Assembly: GCA_039640505.1 (NCBI GenBank)
Contig: CP046865.1
Coordinates: 1,054,001-1,118,000, forward strand
From: Rhodobacteraceae bacterium Araon29
GTDB taxonomy: Bacteria > Pseudomonadota > Alphaproteobacteria > Rhodobacterales > Rhodobacteraceae
DNA: 64,000 nt
Direction of reading: 5' to 3'
Positions 34,584 to 44,909 of this stretch are shown here, piece by piece. The notes beneath the pieces are model-generated. The model did no database searches. It had not been told where the DNA came from and saw only the letters and a program-made list of their open reading frames with translations. A program made the translations under genes and the position numbers. Numbering within the stretch: position 1 is the stretch's first letter; the number at the start of each line of letters is the position of its first letter.

Positions 34584-34918
34584 CTACCTCTAAAAGCACA
34601 TCAACTTAGTCTGTATTTTTTCTCCTACCTTCGCCCCTGGCTCCTAAAGATAGGGACAAACCAGTTCAAAAGGTATGCACACTTTGGAAGTACCTGCTGC
34701 AAAGAATTGGTGCTTTCTGCGTTGCGAGTAAATACTTCTCGTTCAGAACCCTCATGAGCGCTGTGCACGGAGTAGAAAAATTATAGTTTAAAAAGCTCGA
34801 TGCGTGAGGTTTGAAAAGCAACGCTTTTATGCCCCTAAATCTCTTACATTACACTAAAAGTACAGGGCGGTTTACCAGTATATTTCACATGATTTGGTGA
34901 ATTTAGCCGTTAGGGCAT
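34584..34918. other. Intergenic gap, 335 bp
   Basis: Convergent gap between the ABC operon and the IMPACT-like gene. No gene, repeat or clear hairpin recognised. Confidence 0.4.
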
Positions 34919-35269
34919 TTAAAGCCTTTCCAGATAGAAATTCACACAATCTTTCACACGTCTGAACCTGTCCCCACCCAATTGAACCCCGCCAAACCAT
35001 CTTGTGACGACGATGACATGATCAAATAGTTGTTCTCGCTCAAGCATTTTTACGATAACTATACCTGCTCCAGCCTCACCATCATCATTTTTTATCGGTC
35101 CGCTTTCACTTAGTAGAACCGCCCAAGTATTATGGGTCGCTTTAGAATATTTCTTGTTCCTTTTGAGCGCCTTAACGACGTTAAGTGCGTCCTTTTTTGA
35201 GCTGGCTGGCGCGCCACATACAGAGTATTTCGAGCCACGATCATTTATGATATTTTCGAAAAGCTGCAT
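34919..35269 (-). CDS. IMPACT/YigZ N-terminal domain protein (UPF0029)
   Basis: 116 residues covering just the IMPACT domain. It shows the family's KSKF-like start region, a DDGEAGAG stretch near residues 62-69 and the VVTRWFGGVQLGGDR motif near 88-102. Most bacterial YigZ proteins are about 200 residues, with a second ferredoxin-like domain that is missing here; single-domain members are also known. Biochemical function is uncertain; the eukaryotic homologue modulates translation control. Monocistronic. Confidence 0.8.
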   Translation of the reverse strand: MQLFENIINDRGSKYSVCGAPASSKKDALNVVKALKRNKKYSKATHNTWAVLLSESGPIKNDDGEAGAGIVIVKMLEREQLFDHVIVVTRWFGGVQLGGDRFRRVKDCVNFYLERL

Positions 35270-35691
35270 GTTTTTCCTAAAATCAACGCAAAACTTAAAA
35301 CTTTGTATGTTCTTATACGCTTACAACACCAACAGTAAAACGCTTGAAACTTTATCCAGAAGTTATTTCCAGTATTTTTCGCCAAACGTTTTGTGCTGCC
35401 CTATCCAGTTTTAATAAAACGCAAGTTAACTCAGATCCAGAAAATGCAGCTAAGAGCCAAATATCAAGTCGCTGTTCTTTAAAAACAAAAAAAGGTAACG
35501 GACTAAATGGTAAGATCTTATATTATATCATGCGCATTGCCCAAGCACCTGACAGGATGGACGGATCGGTGGCAGTCTCGCCCTCAGGATTGCAACCGGG
35601 TTGAATGCTCAAACCGGTTTAGGACAATCTAGGCGCCATTTTGAGGACATAGACGCTTGGTTTATATGCTAAATTTAGCACCTAGAAGTGA
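35270..35691. other. Intergenic gap, 422 bp
   Basis: AT-rich, no gene recognised. A perfect 14-bp palindrome, TGCTAAATTTAGCA (35667-35680), lies about 12 bp beyond the RND pump stop. Confidence 0.4.
35667..35680. other. Perfect 14-bp palindrome past the RND pump gene
   Basis: TGCTAAATTTAGCA, self-complementary with no loop, just after the pump's stop codon. It is too AT-rich for a typical terminator; a protein-binding site or chance are equally possible. Confidence 0.3.
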
Positions 35692-38600
35692 TTACTCGGC
35701 CGCTACAAGACGAATTGTTTCAGGCTCATCAAGGCTGGTTTCATCGCTCTTTACGTGAGATACCTTTTGAGGTTTGGAAAGAGCAATAGCGGCTTTGATT
35801 GCGGAGGTGATATGGTGCTGCGCCATGAAAATTGATGGGACAGTAAAGACTATAATCAACGTGCCAATGAGAACCCCATACCCAATAGAAACAGCTAAAG
35901 GGATCAAGAACTGCGCTTGCAGTGATGTTTCCATAATCAAAGGGTAGACCCCAAGGAATGTGGTCAGAGACGTCAGCAGGATCGGGCGAAAACGCTGTTT
36001 GGTACCCTTTATCACTGCCTCACGTGTTTCCATCCCCTTGCCGATGAACTCATTATAAACATCCACCATTACAAGTGAGTTATTGATCACCACTCCTGCC
36101 AAGCCGATGATCCCAAATATAGACAGTAGGGATAAAGGTATATCCAATATCAAATGGCCCGTGACAGCGCCGATAAGGCCTAGCGGGATTGCAAACATCA
36201 CCACAACTGGTTGGACGTAAGACCGGAAAACGAGTGCGAGCAGTGCGAAAATAATAAAGAGTGCTATGCCAAGCGCCTTACTAAGAGCGGCTTGTGCGTC
36301 GCCTTGTGTGCGTTGCTCACCGCCAAGATCAACAAGCAAGCCGGGGTTACTGTCTTTGATCAGCGGAAGGATTTGTCTGGTTATCAATGTATTGACTTCT
36401 CTGCCCGTTGCCACTGACACATCTAGATCTGCTGTCACAGTGGTCACCTGCCGACCGTTCCGTCGAAGGATCGACGTCGGGGCAAGCCCTTCGCGAACGT
36501 AAGCGACCGTAGAAAGTGGTATTAAATAGCCGTCAGATGTGCGAATTTGCGTATCCAGTAAATCGGAAAGGCTATCGCGTTGTTCCATTGGGAAACGAAC
36601 ATTTACAGATACATTGTCGGCCCCACGCTGAAAGCTGGTTGCCTCAACCCCAAAGAAACCGGCCCGCGTTTGCTGGGCAAGGTCTTCGATCGTGATACCA
36701 AAAATGCGGGCTTCATCTTTCAACTCTAACTCATATTCCAAGCGGCCTGAAGAATTGTTATCGCGGATTGAGAAAACGCCGGGTATCGCACTTAATTTTT
36801 CGCGAAGCTCAGCCACCACAGGGGTAATGTCCTGACCCTCGGGCAAGGAAAGCTCGACCGCAACGGGATCACCTGCGCCGATGAGCTCTGCGGAAACAGT
36901 GAGCTTGTTGACGGATGCTACTTGGCCCACTTCCTCACGCCAGACCGTTTCAAAGTCTTTGGCGTCCCATGTCCGTATGGTTGGGTCGGTAATTTGCACA
37001 ACCACATTGGCAAGCGTTGCTCCGCCGGCGGCGCTACCACCGTTAGGACCACCGCCGCCAATGCCTTTTCCAACAACCATATTCACCCCAACGATCACAG
37101 GGGGGGCAGCGTTGGGCAGCCTTGATTGCATGGTCTTGCCCGCACGCATCGCAGCTGATTGTACGTCTTTGGCTACGCGTTGGGTCATTGCAAACGTGGT
37201 GCCATCATTCATCTCAATGCTGGCAGTTACAAAATCTGTTTCGATTGACGGAAAGAAGTTAAATTTCACATATCCATGGATCAACAGTCCAACGGAACCC
37301 ATCATGAGGGCAACCGATAAAGCGATTGGGATCAGGATCGCAAATCCTTTGGTGGTTAGCCGTAAAATTGCATCTAGGGGATAGCGAATTATCCACTGCA
37401 GCAGGCCATTCACTGCGCTGCGTATGAGCCCAAGAAACCGAAACACGAGGTTTGGACGGTAATCAGGTGAGACATCAAGAGAACTCAGGTTGCGCGGCAA
37501 AATAAACAATGCCTGTCCCAATGAAAGTGCGAGAACGACCATGACGACAATCGGAATGTCGGCAAGAAATTTCCCCAATGTTCCCGGCAATTGTAACAGC
37601 GGCCAAAAGGCTACGATTGTGGTCAAAGTTGAAAAAACCACAGGGATTGCAATTCTTTGCGTGCCTTTAACAGCCGCTTGCACGGGGCTTAAACCGTTCT
37701 CGCCTTTTTGGTAAATGTTTTCACTGACGACAATCGCATTGTCCACCACAATACCAATCGCAAGGATAAAACCAAAAAGGGAAATTTGATTGATTGAAAG
37801 ATCAAGGGCCCCAAGAACAATAAAGGTTGCAGCGAAAGACACGCCTATTCCAACGGCTGACCAGAAAGCCAGCCTAATATCCAAAAAGAGCGCGAGGCAT
37901 AATACGACAAGAGCCAAACCAAGGGCCGCATTTTCCACCAGAAGGTTTATTCGATCCTGAAGTCCCTCGGCGTCGTTTTGCCAAATTGTTGCATTAAGTC
38001 CTGGCCCGAGCGATGGGACAAAGCTTGTGTCTAGATGATTACGTGCATCCTCAACAATTGTTAAAATTTGTTCGTCTCCGACACGAAACACATTGATTGA
38101 AACAGAATTCTCAGCGTTGAAACTTGCTGTAAGATCTGCATCGACAAAGCCATCAATGACCGTGGCCACATCGCGCACATAAATCTCGCCGCCAAGATTG
38201 TCAGTGCGGACAACTATATTTTCAAAATCAGCCTGTGTATAATTCCGGCCCTTGGTCCGAATAGGTATTGAAACTGTATCGGTTCCAATTGATCCACCCG
38301 GAAGCTCTAATGAGTTTTGCCGGATGGCCCTAGCGATCTCATTCATAGTCAGGCCATAAGATTGTAATGCATCTCGGCTGACCTCAATTGAGATTTCATA
38401 ATCTCTGGTATTGGCAACTTCAACAAAGCTGATGCTGTCTAACATTATCAGTTCGCTCTTGAGCCGCTCTGCTTCCTGTTTCAGAACGGTCTCACTGGCA
38501 TTGCCGTGTAGGGCGATTTCAAGAATACGGCTTGAGTTGTTAGGTTGAACAACCACGGGATCGTTGGCGTCCTCTGGGAACACAGTAATCCGATCAACCT

Positions 38601-38934
38601 CATTTTTTATTTCTTTGGTCTTCTCATCAATGTCCGACCCTCGAAGAAAAGAAACGGAAAGGCCGCCACGCCCTTCGCTGATCGTCGCAGTGATACTGTC
38701 TATTCCATCAATACCTGCAAGCTGATCTTCGATTGGGCGCACAATGCTTTCCTGAATTTCAGTGGGCGAAGCACCGGGATAGCTTACTGAAATGCTGACT
38801 GTATCAAGCGTAAAGTCAGGGAAGGTTTTCTGCGGCATTCCAAGTGCTGTAATCGCACCTAAAATGACAACAAAAACCATAACAAGGTTCGAGGCAACGG
38901 GGTGTTCCGCCATCCATTTAATCATAACATTCAT
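35692..38934 (-). CDS. RND efflux pump inner-membrane subunit
   Basis: 1080 residues of the AcrB/HAE-1-like superfamily: an N-terminal membrane anchor, two large periplasmic loops and twelve membrane segments. TM4 carries the family-typical FGFILAIGIVVDNAIVVSEN with an Asp pair position, and the matching TM10 region ends in VVINNSLVMVDVYNE. The group is the alphaproteobacterial 'efflux RND permease' type, with loop sequences unlike E. coli AcrB, so the substrate is not predictable. It starts five bases after the adaptor's stop, downstream of a GGGGGA ribosome site. The outer-membrane TolC partner must be encoded elsewhere. Confidence 0.9.
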   Translation of the reverse strand: MNVMIKWMAEHPVASNLVMVFVVILGAITALGMPQKTFPDFTLDTVSISVSYPGASPTEIQESIVRPIEDQLAGIDGIDSITATISEGRGGLSVSFLRGSDIDEKTKEIKNEVDRITVFPEDANDPVVVQPNNSSRILEIALHGNASETVLKQEAERLKSELIMLDSISFVEVANTRDYEISIEVSRDALQSYGLTMNEIARAIRQNSLELPGGSIGTDTVSIPIRTKGRNYTQADFENIVVRTDNLGGEIYVRDVATVIDGFVDADLTASFNAENSVSINVFRVGDEQILTIVEDARNHLDTSFVPSLGPGLNATIWQNDAEGLQDRINLLVENAALGLALVVLCLALFLDIRLAFWSAVGIGVSFAATFIVLGALDLSINQISLFGFILAIGIVVDNAIVVSENIYQKGENGLSPVQAAVKGTQRIAIPVVFSTLTTIVAFWPLLQLPGTLGKFLADIPIVVMVVLALSLGQALFILPRNLSSLDVSPDYRPNLVFRFLGLIRSAVNGLLQWIIRYPLDAILRLTTKGFAILIPIALSVALMMGSVGLLIHGYVKFNFFPSIETDFVTASIEMNDGTTFAMTQRVAKDVQSAAMRAGKTMQSRLPNAAPPVIVGVNMVVGKGIGGGGPNGGSAAGGATLANVVVQITDPTIRTWDAKDFETVWREEVGQVASVNKLTVSAELIGAGDPVAVELSLPEGQDITPVVAELREKLSAIPGVFSIRDNNSSGRLEYELELKDEARIFGITIEDLAQQTRAGFFGVEATSFQRGADNVSVNVRFPMEQRDSLSDLLDTQIRTSDGYLIPLSTVAYVREGLAPTSILRRNGRQVTTVTADLDVSVATGREVNTLITRQILPLIKDSNPGLLVDLGGEQRTQGDAQAALSKALGIALFIIFALLALVFRSYVQPVVVMFAIPLGLIGAVTGHLILDIPLSLLSIFGIIGLAGVVINNSLVMVDVYNEFIGKGMETREAVIKGTKQRFRPILLTSLTTFLGVYPLIMETSLQAQFLIPLAVSIGYGVLIGTLIIVFTVPSIFMAQHHITSAIKAAIALSKPQKVSHVKSDETSLDEPETIRLVAAE

Positions 38935-38938
38935 GGAT

Positions 38939-40180
38939 TTAATCCCCCAGATCCGTAGCTGCCATTTCGGTGCCTTCGATTGTCAGATCACGCAGAGGCA
39001 TGCCCGGTGTCGGCGCCGAGAGCGAGGTCAGTATCAAGCGCGTTCCAACCGGCCATTCGTCGACGATGACATAGGTTGTCTCACCGTCGAAATGGGTGGG
39101 GCGTACGTCAACCGATAGCAGTGTACCACGGTCCTGTTCGCGTGGTTCAAAAACCCATATTTGATTGCCACTGCGGACCGCTGTTGACGGAATTGCATAT
39201 GTGTTTTGCTGTTCAATGCCGTCAATTTGAACTTTGGCAAAAGCATTAATCAACGCCGGAATTGTTCCAAAAGAGGGTGAGTTTGGATTTAGCAGAACTG
39301 ACTTACCAACATCATCAAGTCCTATCGAGACGCTCAATGTACGGGTCCGAGGATCAAGAGCTGGATCAACGCGGCTGACATGCGCGTCCCATTGGTATGT
39401 TTGCCCTGCAAACCCAACATTAACGCGAGCTTTTGCAGTGCTGTCTTCAAACATGCCGGGGATCAGTGCGGCTTCTGCTTCGCGCACTGGAATGATGACC
39501 TCCATCTGGTTGTTGGTATAAATCTCGGCAATCGACTGACCACTCGCAACAACGCTTCCAACCTCTTGCAGTTTCTCAAGAACTGCGCCACTGAAAGGGG
39601 CAACAATCTGCTTACTTTTAAGCGCGATAGATGCGCTTTCCTGAGCCGCAATAAGAGAGTTTAGGCTAGCGGATAATTCCGCTTTTTGTGAAAGTAACTG
39701 GTCCAGAGCTTGTTGGCTGGCAAAGCCACGAGACCGCAACTCTTCAGTGCGCGACAACTGGGCCTCGACCAAAACGAGCCGAGCTTGCGTTGCTTCGACA
39801 TTTGCGACGGTTTGATTGAGCAAGGCACGCTCTGATCCATCATCGAGTTGCACCAAAACTTCGCCTTTTGAAAATGTACCAAGATCGATAACTGAAGGAT
39901 GTAGGTTTGAAATGCGCCCGCCGCTTTGGGCCGAAACACTGACCTGTCTGTATGGGCTCACAAAACCTTCCGATCTTAAGGGCAAAGGTTGCTCGAACAA
40001 CGCTACTTCCATGGTTTCAACCAATGCAACGGGCCGCGCAACGGGTTGGATTTCAACTATTTCACGATTTTCACCAAGATACTGGTACCCGCGATACCCG
40101 CCATAAACGCAAGCAATTGCGACGGCTATCCAAGCGGCTTCACGGGCAAAAATTAAGAAAATACGGTATAGTTTTTTCAT
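38939..40180 (-). CDS. RND efflux periplasmic adaptor (membrane fusion protein)
   Basis: 413 residues with an N-terminal membrane anchor (about 12-28), then biotinyl-lipoyl, alpha-helical hairpin (about 120-195, LNQTVANVEATQARLVLVEAQL...) and beta-barrel domains in HlyD/AcrA order. It links the inner-membrane pump to an outer-membrane channel. It is encoded immediately upstream of the pump and co-transcribed with it. No regulator is adjacent, apart from a truncated TetR fragment about 0.9 kb away. Confidence 0.9.
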   Translation of the reverse strand: MKKLYRIFLIFAREAAWIAVAIACVYGGYRGYQYLGENREIVEIQPVARPVALVETMEVALFEQPLPLRSEGFVSPYRQVSVSAQSGGRISNLHPSVIDLGTFSKGEVLVQLDDGSERALLNQTVANVEATQARLVLVEAQLSRTEELRSRGFASQQALDQLLSQKAELSASLNSLIAAQESASIALKSKQIVAPFSGAVLEKLQEVGSVVASGQSIAEIYTNNQMEVIIPVREAEAALIPGMFEDSTAKARVNVGFAGQTYQWDAHVSRVDPALDPRTRTLSVSIGLDDVGKSVLLNPNSPSFGTIPALINAFAKVQIDGIEQQNTYAIPSTAVRSGNQIWVFEPREQDRGTLLSVDVRPTHFDGETTYVIVDEWPVGTRLILTSLSAPTPGMPLRDLTIEGTEMAATDLGD

Positions 40181-40527
40181 GATGTACTCTCAGGTTGCGT
40201 CGACAAAATGTAGCGTTTTTCTGGATATTCAATTTCTTTTACGATGTTCAGCTTGAATCGGTTCAAATTTCATAATCTACAAATGACTTTTTACTTAGAA
40301 AAGTATGCTCTCACGGTTTGTGCGTGAACTCGGTTTGCAACTGATCAGTGGCGTCGTTTTTAACCGGAAAAAAGACAACCAAAACCTTATTCAACTGCTG
40401 ATCGCCATAGCGGTAGGCATCAAAATGCGTTTCATTGATTATGCAAGATGGGCAAAATTAGATGCGCAGCAAAGCGGGGAAATCGAGACTTTGCAAGAAA
40501 ACTTGGGTTATTGGCCAATGATATGGC
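40181..40527. other. Intergenic gap, 347 bp
   Basis: Contains the promoter region of the RND adaptor-pump operon. An open frame (40305-40595) overlaps the oxidoreductase remnant and shows no family similarity, so it is not called. Confidence 0.4.
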
Positions 40528-41067
40528 TTATCTTTCCGCTCGCTGTGTCCATTCCCACCATTTCACTTTGGCCCAAATACCCATCGACAAAATAGGTTGG
40601 GGCGGTAATTGTTCCGGGCGACCCATTGCTTGAATGTCTTGAAGCAGTTGGCTGTCGATCCCGTTAAGCGCCTCTGCTGCAAGCCTTCCAGACATAGTGC
40701 CTTTCGTCATGCCGACCCCATTTTGGATCATGGCTGACCAGACATTTTCCCGAACTTGCCCAAACCCTGGCGCAAAATTAGATGTCAAACCAATTTGACC
40801 TGTCCATGTATCGACGATTGGATCGCTTTGTAACATTGGAAAACGGTCTCGGATTTGTTTTATTTGCAAATCGCGTGATCGCTGATAGGCGCTTGGGGAA
40901 ACGATATCACTTTGGCGTTTTCCCCAGAAACTTCGCATAATTATACGTTTATCCATCGTGTACCGCATCGTTGGCCCGCCAAAGGCCATTGCCGGTACCA
41001 AACCCCAGTCCTCGGGATTGCCTAGGGCTGCCTGTTCCTCATCTGTTAAAATACGGGTCATCGAGGC
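40528..41067 (-). pseudogene. C-terminal fragment of an FAD-dependent oxidoreductase (DAO family)
   Basis: About 180 residues match the C-terminal third of DAO-type amino-acid/gamma-glutamylputrescine oxidases: a TRIL.DEE region, a YTMDKRIIMR strand, a WTGQIG motif, then GVGMTKGTMSGRLAAEAL and an aromatic tail. The N-terminal FAD-binding GxGxxG half is absent. The open frame extends upstream through unrelated residues to 41148, where it crosses a TetR fragment on the other strand. The gene was truncated by a deletion and is presumably non-functional. Confidence 0.75.
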
Positions 41068-41080
41068 GAAAGCCTGAATT

Positions 41081-41395
41081 GTGAAAATCTTGCGTGAGTG
41101 GTCCCGCCGGGATGGGGCCGTGCGCCAACGCATCGATCTAGCAGACAAATCCCGATTAGCTGCAGTTGCGGATATTTTTAAACGGCACGGGTTTTCCCCC
41201 TATGACGCAGATATCCGCGCCCGGATAATTTATTTCATGCAAATTGGCTATCACGCCATGGAGATTCATGAACCGATGCCGGAGCGTTTAAATCGGTTGG
41301 AAGGCTACCTTCGTGGGTTTACTGGCGAGGAACCAGACCCTGACGCAATGGCTGAATTTAAAACCTTTGTCTCTTCTTTGGAAATAGACAAATGA
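41081..41395 (+). pseudogene. C-terminal fragment of a TetR-family regulator
   Basis: About 104 residues with the sequence character of TetR-family ligand-binding C-termini (FREWSRRDG.VR..ID.AD..RLA.....F...GF, then DADIRARIIYFMQIGY). The N-terminal helix-turn-helix is missing. Its 5' end coincides, within about 20 bp, with the truncated 5' end of the oxidoreductase remnant on the opposite strand, so one deletion or rearrangement removed the start of both genes. A functional repressor is not expected. Confidence 0.7.
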
Positions 41396-41502
41396 CTTTT
41401 GTCGAAAGGTTGATTGTCCAAATATATGTCTAAACAGCAGGTTTTCCAGCATATAGGACTTCCCTTGATTGGGAATTAAAGCCTTTTTATTTTGGGTTAC
41501 AA

Positions 41503-43158
41503 TTAAGCCAGACGGCTTTTTAACAATTCGCCGCTTCTTGTCAAAATAGGATACCCAATCATCGAAAATGATGTGTTAACCTGTTTCAATGCTCGTAGGG
41601 TTTCTTGGTGAATATTGCTTGTTTCGATGCTCTCAACCAAGCCCCTTTGAAGCCTTGCCAGATGTTTCTTTTGCAGCTTTTGTTCGGTTTTGCGTATTTT
41701 TTCTTTTGCCAAAATTAGTTCTCTGGCTTCTTCTGGGTTCTGGTTCATCATAACATCAAGTGCTATTTTGACATTGTTTGAGATGCGCTCTGCAAACTCG
41801 GTTACTTCCGAAAGACCTTCTTCAGAGAAACTCACACCTTCCATATTCAAACGAGAGGCGAGGGGCACCATCACACGAGCGATTGAGTCTGATGCGGCCT
41901 CTAGATGGCTGGAAAGTGACGCAAGTTCCAAAGAGCGCTGTGCCATATCCTTTGAAAGTGCGTTTTCACTTAAATTTGCAAGATAGAGCTTTAGTTCTAG
42001 GTGCATGTTTTCTATCTCTTCATCCTGCTTGTATAGACTTTCTGCCTCTTCTGGGTTCCACCGGGCATATAAATTGATGCTAGTGGATAACATGGCTTCA
42101 ATTCGATGGCCCATGTTGAGTAATTCACGTGCTGAACACCCCAAAGCCCTTTGCGGATGATCCAATAATGACGGGTCTAAAACACTTTGGACCTGTGAAG
42201 ATTTATCATTACTAGATGTATGCTTCATGATCATATCAAGCAGTCGCATACACGGGCCAATCACTGGCAACGCCAATGTTGCCAGAAGCACATTAAAACC
42301 CAGATGAAGGTTAATGGTTTGCCGCGCAGTTTCCTGCCCGAGCATTTTTAAAATGTCTGGGTAACTTGCAAGCAAAATTGCCACAAGGATCGCGCCGCCT
42401 CCTCGCAATGTAAAATTTGCGATCGCAATTTTGCGCGCATCCAAGGGTGAGGAAAGCATTAGTGTATACGCAATAAATGCCCCGCCTAGATTGGCGCCCA
42501 AAATCATCACACTGGCCGGCATCAAAGGCAGTATTGATTGCGCGGCTAAAGTGACAAACAAAAGGACAGAGGCAACGCTTGAATGAACCAGCCAGGTGAA
42601 CACTGCGCCAATCAAAAAGGCAGTCACTAAATCCTGCGATAAATACTGCATCACCAACTGTGTGCTGGGATTGTTTAGCAAGGGGTCGGTTGCAGCCCTT
42701 AGCATATCAAGCGCTACAAAAATTAAAGCCAAGCCAATGAATATTCGCCCAGTTTGACGTAATATACCAGTTTTATTGCGTAGAAAGAGAGTTACACCCA
42801 ACACAAAAAGCAACGGAATGAAAAAGGATTGCTTGAGCAGCAAAAGCTGGGCTGCAAGCGCTGATCCAATATCTGCGCCCAATAGCATGGCCAAACCGCT
42901 TGTTGGGCTTAAAACCCCTTTGGCTGAAAAGCTAGCTGCCAGCAACGCAACCGCTGTTGCACTTTGCAAAACCAGCGCGGTGCTAATACCGGAAAAAACA
43001 GAAAGCAGGCGGCGTTTTGCTGAATATCGCAACCATTGTCCCAGAGAATTTGAAAAGCCTCTTTCCACGCCCGTTCTGACCAGTCGCACAGCCCATATAA
43101 GCAATCCTACAGCGCCGGCCACATTCAACAAAAACATGATTAAAAATGGCTCGCTCAT
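41503..43158 (-). CDS. Na+/phosphate cotransporter family protein (NptA/PhoU type)
   Basis: 551 residues. The N-terminal half (about 1-310) has repeated hydrophobic segments with the QSATAV motif typical of Na/Pi cotransporters. The C-terminal half (about 330-551) is a helical PhoU-like domain. These proteins move phosphate or related anions with sodium. The gene lies 63 bp downstream of a phosphoesterase gene and at the end of the Ugp-like operon, so it may handle phosphate released from an imported organophosphate; that link is inferred. Confidence 0.85.
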   Translation of the reverse strand: MSEPFLIMFLLNVAGAVGLLIWAVRLVRTGVERGFSNSLGQWLRYSAKRRLLSVFSGISTALVLQSATAVALLAASFSAKGVLSPTSGLAMLLGADIGSALAAQLLLLKQSFFIPLLFVLGVTLFLRNKTGILRQTGRIFIGLALIFVALDMLRAATDPLLNNPSTQLVMQYLSQDLVTAFLIGAVFTWLVHSSVASVLLFVTLAAQSILPLMPASVMILGANLGGAFIAYTLMLSSPLDARKIAIANFTLRGGGAILVAILLASYPDILKMLGQETARQTINLHLGFNVLLATLALPVIGPCMRLLDMIMKHTSSNDKSSQVQSVLDPSLLDHPQRALGCSARELLNMGHRIEAMLSTSINLYARWNPEEAESLYKQDEEIENMHLELKLYLANLSENALSKDMAQRSLELASLSSHLEAASDSIARVMVPLASRLNMEGVSFSEEGLSEVTEFAERISNNVKIALDVMMNQNPEEARELILAKEKIRKTEQKLQKKHLARLQRGLVESIETSNIHQETLRALKQVNTSFSMIGYPILTRSGELLKSRLA

Positions 43159-43221
43159 GACCAGTTAGCCTCGTTTGAAATGTTTTGGCCTTGAGTATCC
43201 AAAAATTCGACAAAAATCGAC

Positions 43222-44022
43222 CTAAAATGCAAAAGGTCCGTCCCCTCGTGTTGCTTCAATTCGAATTGACTTAAAGCCCTCATGCCAACGGTGCAGTAAC
43301 ATACCGCCTTCCTGTTTTAAAAAACCAACTGGGGCATCATGATGGATATTATACAAAAAGCTGCTGCATACCGAGGGTGCGGTCATAACAGCATGGCCCC
43401 CAATCTGAGTGGAAATATTTCGATGAATATGTCCACATACGACAATCAGGTCACCTGAAAAGGACGTTAGTATTTCTTGCAACCTTTCACCGCCGCTGTT
43501 CAGGCCAATTGAATCCATAAATGTAATGCCTGTATTGAAGGGCGGGTGATGAAACATAACTATTACCGGAGACCCCTGGATTTTCCGCAATTGTGCATCA
43601 AGAAAATCAAGCGTTTCAGAATCTAATGCTCCTCCACCTTCTCCTTCGATCAAAGTATCTAGCCCAATTAGCTGAAGTGGTTCCAGTGCCTGATGCCAAT
43701 TTAACTTACCTGATTTGGGCAGATATCCCGATTTAAAAAAGGCAGTGCGAAAGGGTGCACGCTGATCATGGTTTCCTGGAACGGCGAAAATCGGAAGATT
43801 TAAAGGGCTTAAAATGGATTTGAAAAGTTCGTAGCTTTTTTCACTACCGTCATCGCTGAGGTCGCCGCTCACAATAATGGCATCGAGGGCTCCGACTTCC
43901 TCTTGTAGTTCTGTAATCCGCATGACCAAACGCTGCAATGGGCTTGTTGTGTCTAAAGTGCCCGAAACCAGAGCGCCTTCTTGCACCAGGTGAGTATCTG
44001 ATATTTGTAATACTTGAGTCAT
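43222..44022 (-). CDS. Calcineurin-like metallophosphoesterase (phosphodiesterase)
   Basis: 266 residues with the full set of metal motifs: D9-x-H11, G53-D54, G83-N-H-D86 and a GHIH near residue 200. It is similar to CpdA/GpdQ-type enzymes, which cleave cyclic nucleotides or glycerophosphodiesters. Its place after an Ugp-like importer, a DeoR regulator and a sugar-phosphate-isomerase-like protein suggests hydrolysis of an imported phosphodiester. It is 89 bp downstream of the DeoR gene and could be in the same transcript. Confidence 0.8.
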   Translation of the reverse strand: MTQVLQISDTHLVQEGALVSGTLDTTSPLQRLVMRITELQEEVGALDAIIVSGDLSDDGSEKSYELFKSILSPLNLPIFAVPGNHDQRAPFRTAFFKSGYLPKSGKLNWHQALEPLQLIGLDTLIEGEGGGALDSETLDFLDAQLRKIQGSPVIVMFHHPPFNTGITFMDSIGLNSGGERLQEILTSFSGDLIVVCGHIHRNISTQIGGHAVMTAPSVCSSFLYNIHHDAPVGFLKQEGGMLLHRWHEGFKSIRIEATRGDGPFAF

Positions 44023-44111
44023 TTCACACCTCTACTTCTTCGTCCGAAACCAACATAGTCGCGACACGGCAGGCCCTGCTTTTTGGGCTAATCTTGAGCC
44101 AATCTAACATT

Positions 44112-44894
44112 TCAATTTTTCTCATTCATCTCAGTTAAAAATAGCTTGTGTTGTAAAAGCTCGTGTAGATCTGGAAAGTTTTCCTTTGGCAAGCGATCTG
44201 AAATAACTAGATCAATATCGCCAATGTCTCCTCCTGCAGCTGGTGCAAGTCGGCCAAACTTTGAGTGATCTAAGACTAAAATAGACTTTTGCGAGTTGGC
44301 CCTTATTTGTTGGCGCGTCTGAACTTCTGCAGCATGAAATTCTAATAAAGTTCCGTCTTCGGCAACCCCCGCCACACCAAAAACGCCAAACTCAGCTCGG
44401 TACTTACCGAAAAACTCTAGGACTTCTGCTCCAAGGATATCACGGTCAGGAAGCCTTAATTCACCACCTGGCAAGATAATTCGATTGGTTCTTTCATCAC
44501 TCAGCGCCATCGCTGCACTGAGATTGTTGGTGATTACCGTTAGCCCTTTTCTATGGCGCAGAGCCTGTGCAACACATAGAGGCGTTGACCCAATGGAGAT
44601 GAAAATTGTCGCACCATCTGGGATCAAATTCGCTGCGGCCTGCCCAATATCACGCTTCTCCGCCCAATTCGTTGAGACCCGCAGATCAAAGGGTGTATTT
44701 AATTGCTTGGGTATTAATTCAACGCGGCCATGTAGGCGCTTTAAGGTGCCGCCATCACATAATTTGTCCACATCCCGCCGGATTGTCTGTGTGGATACAT
44801 CTAGTATCTCAGCCAACGCGCCCAACGATAACGCGCCACGCTCAAGCATGATGTCTTTTATAGCCTCACGCCGTTTTTTCTTTTTGGCCGACAT
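44112..44894 (-). CDS. DeoR/GlpR-family transcriptional regulator
   Basis: 260 residues with an N-terminal DeoR-type helix-turn-helix (LGALAEILDVSTQTIRRDVDKL, two stretches within about 20-45) and a C-terminal sugar-phosphate-binding (NagB-like) domain. Such repressors usually sense a phosphorylated sugar intermediate of the pathway they control. It is encoded 15 bp after the TIM-barrel protein inside the Ugp-like operon and is the obvious candidate regulator of it. Confidence 0.85.
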   Translation of the reverse strand: MSAKKKKRREAIKDIMLERGALSLGALAEILDVSTQTIRRDVDKLCDGGTLKRLHGRVELIPKQLNTPFDLRVSTNWAEKRDIGQAAANLIPDGATIFISIGSTPLCVAQALRHRKGLTVITNNLSAAMALSDERTNRIILPGGELRLPDRDILGAEVLEFFGKYRAEFGVFGVAGVAEDGTLLEFHAAEVQTRQQIRANSQKSILVLDHSKFGRLAPAAGGDIGDIDLVISDRLPKENFPDLHELLQHKLFLTEMNEKN

Positions 44895-44909
44895 AAATTC
44901 CCCTCAACC

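Noticed and set aside
40305-40595. Plus-strand ORF of 96 codons before the oxidoreductase remnant
   Set aside because: It overlaps the end of the remnant antisense and shows no recognisable family features.
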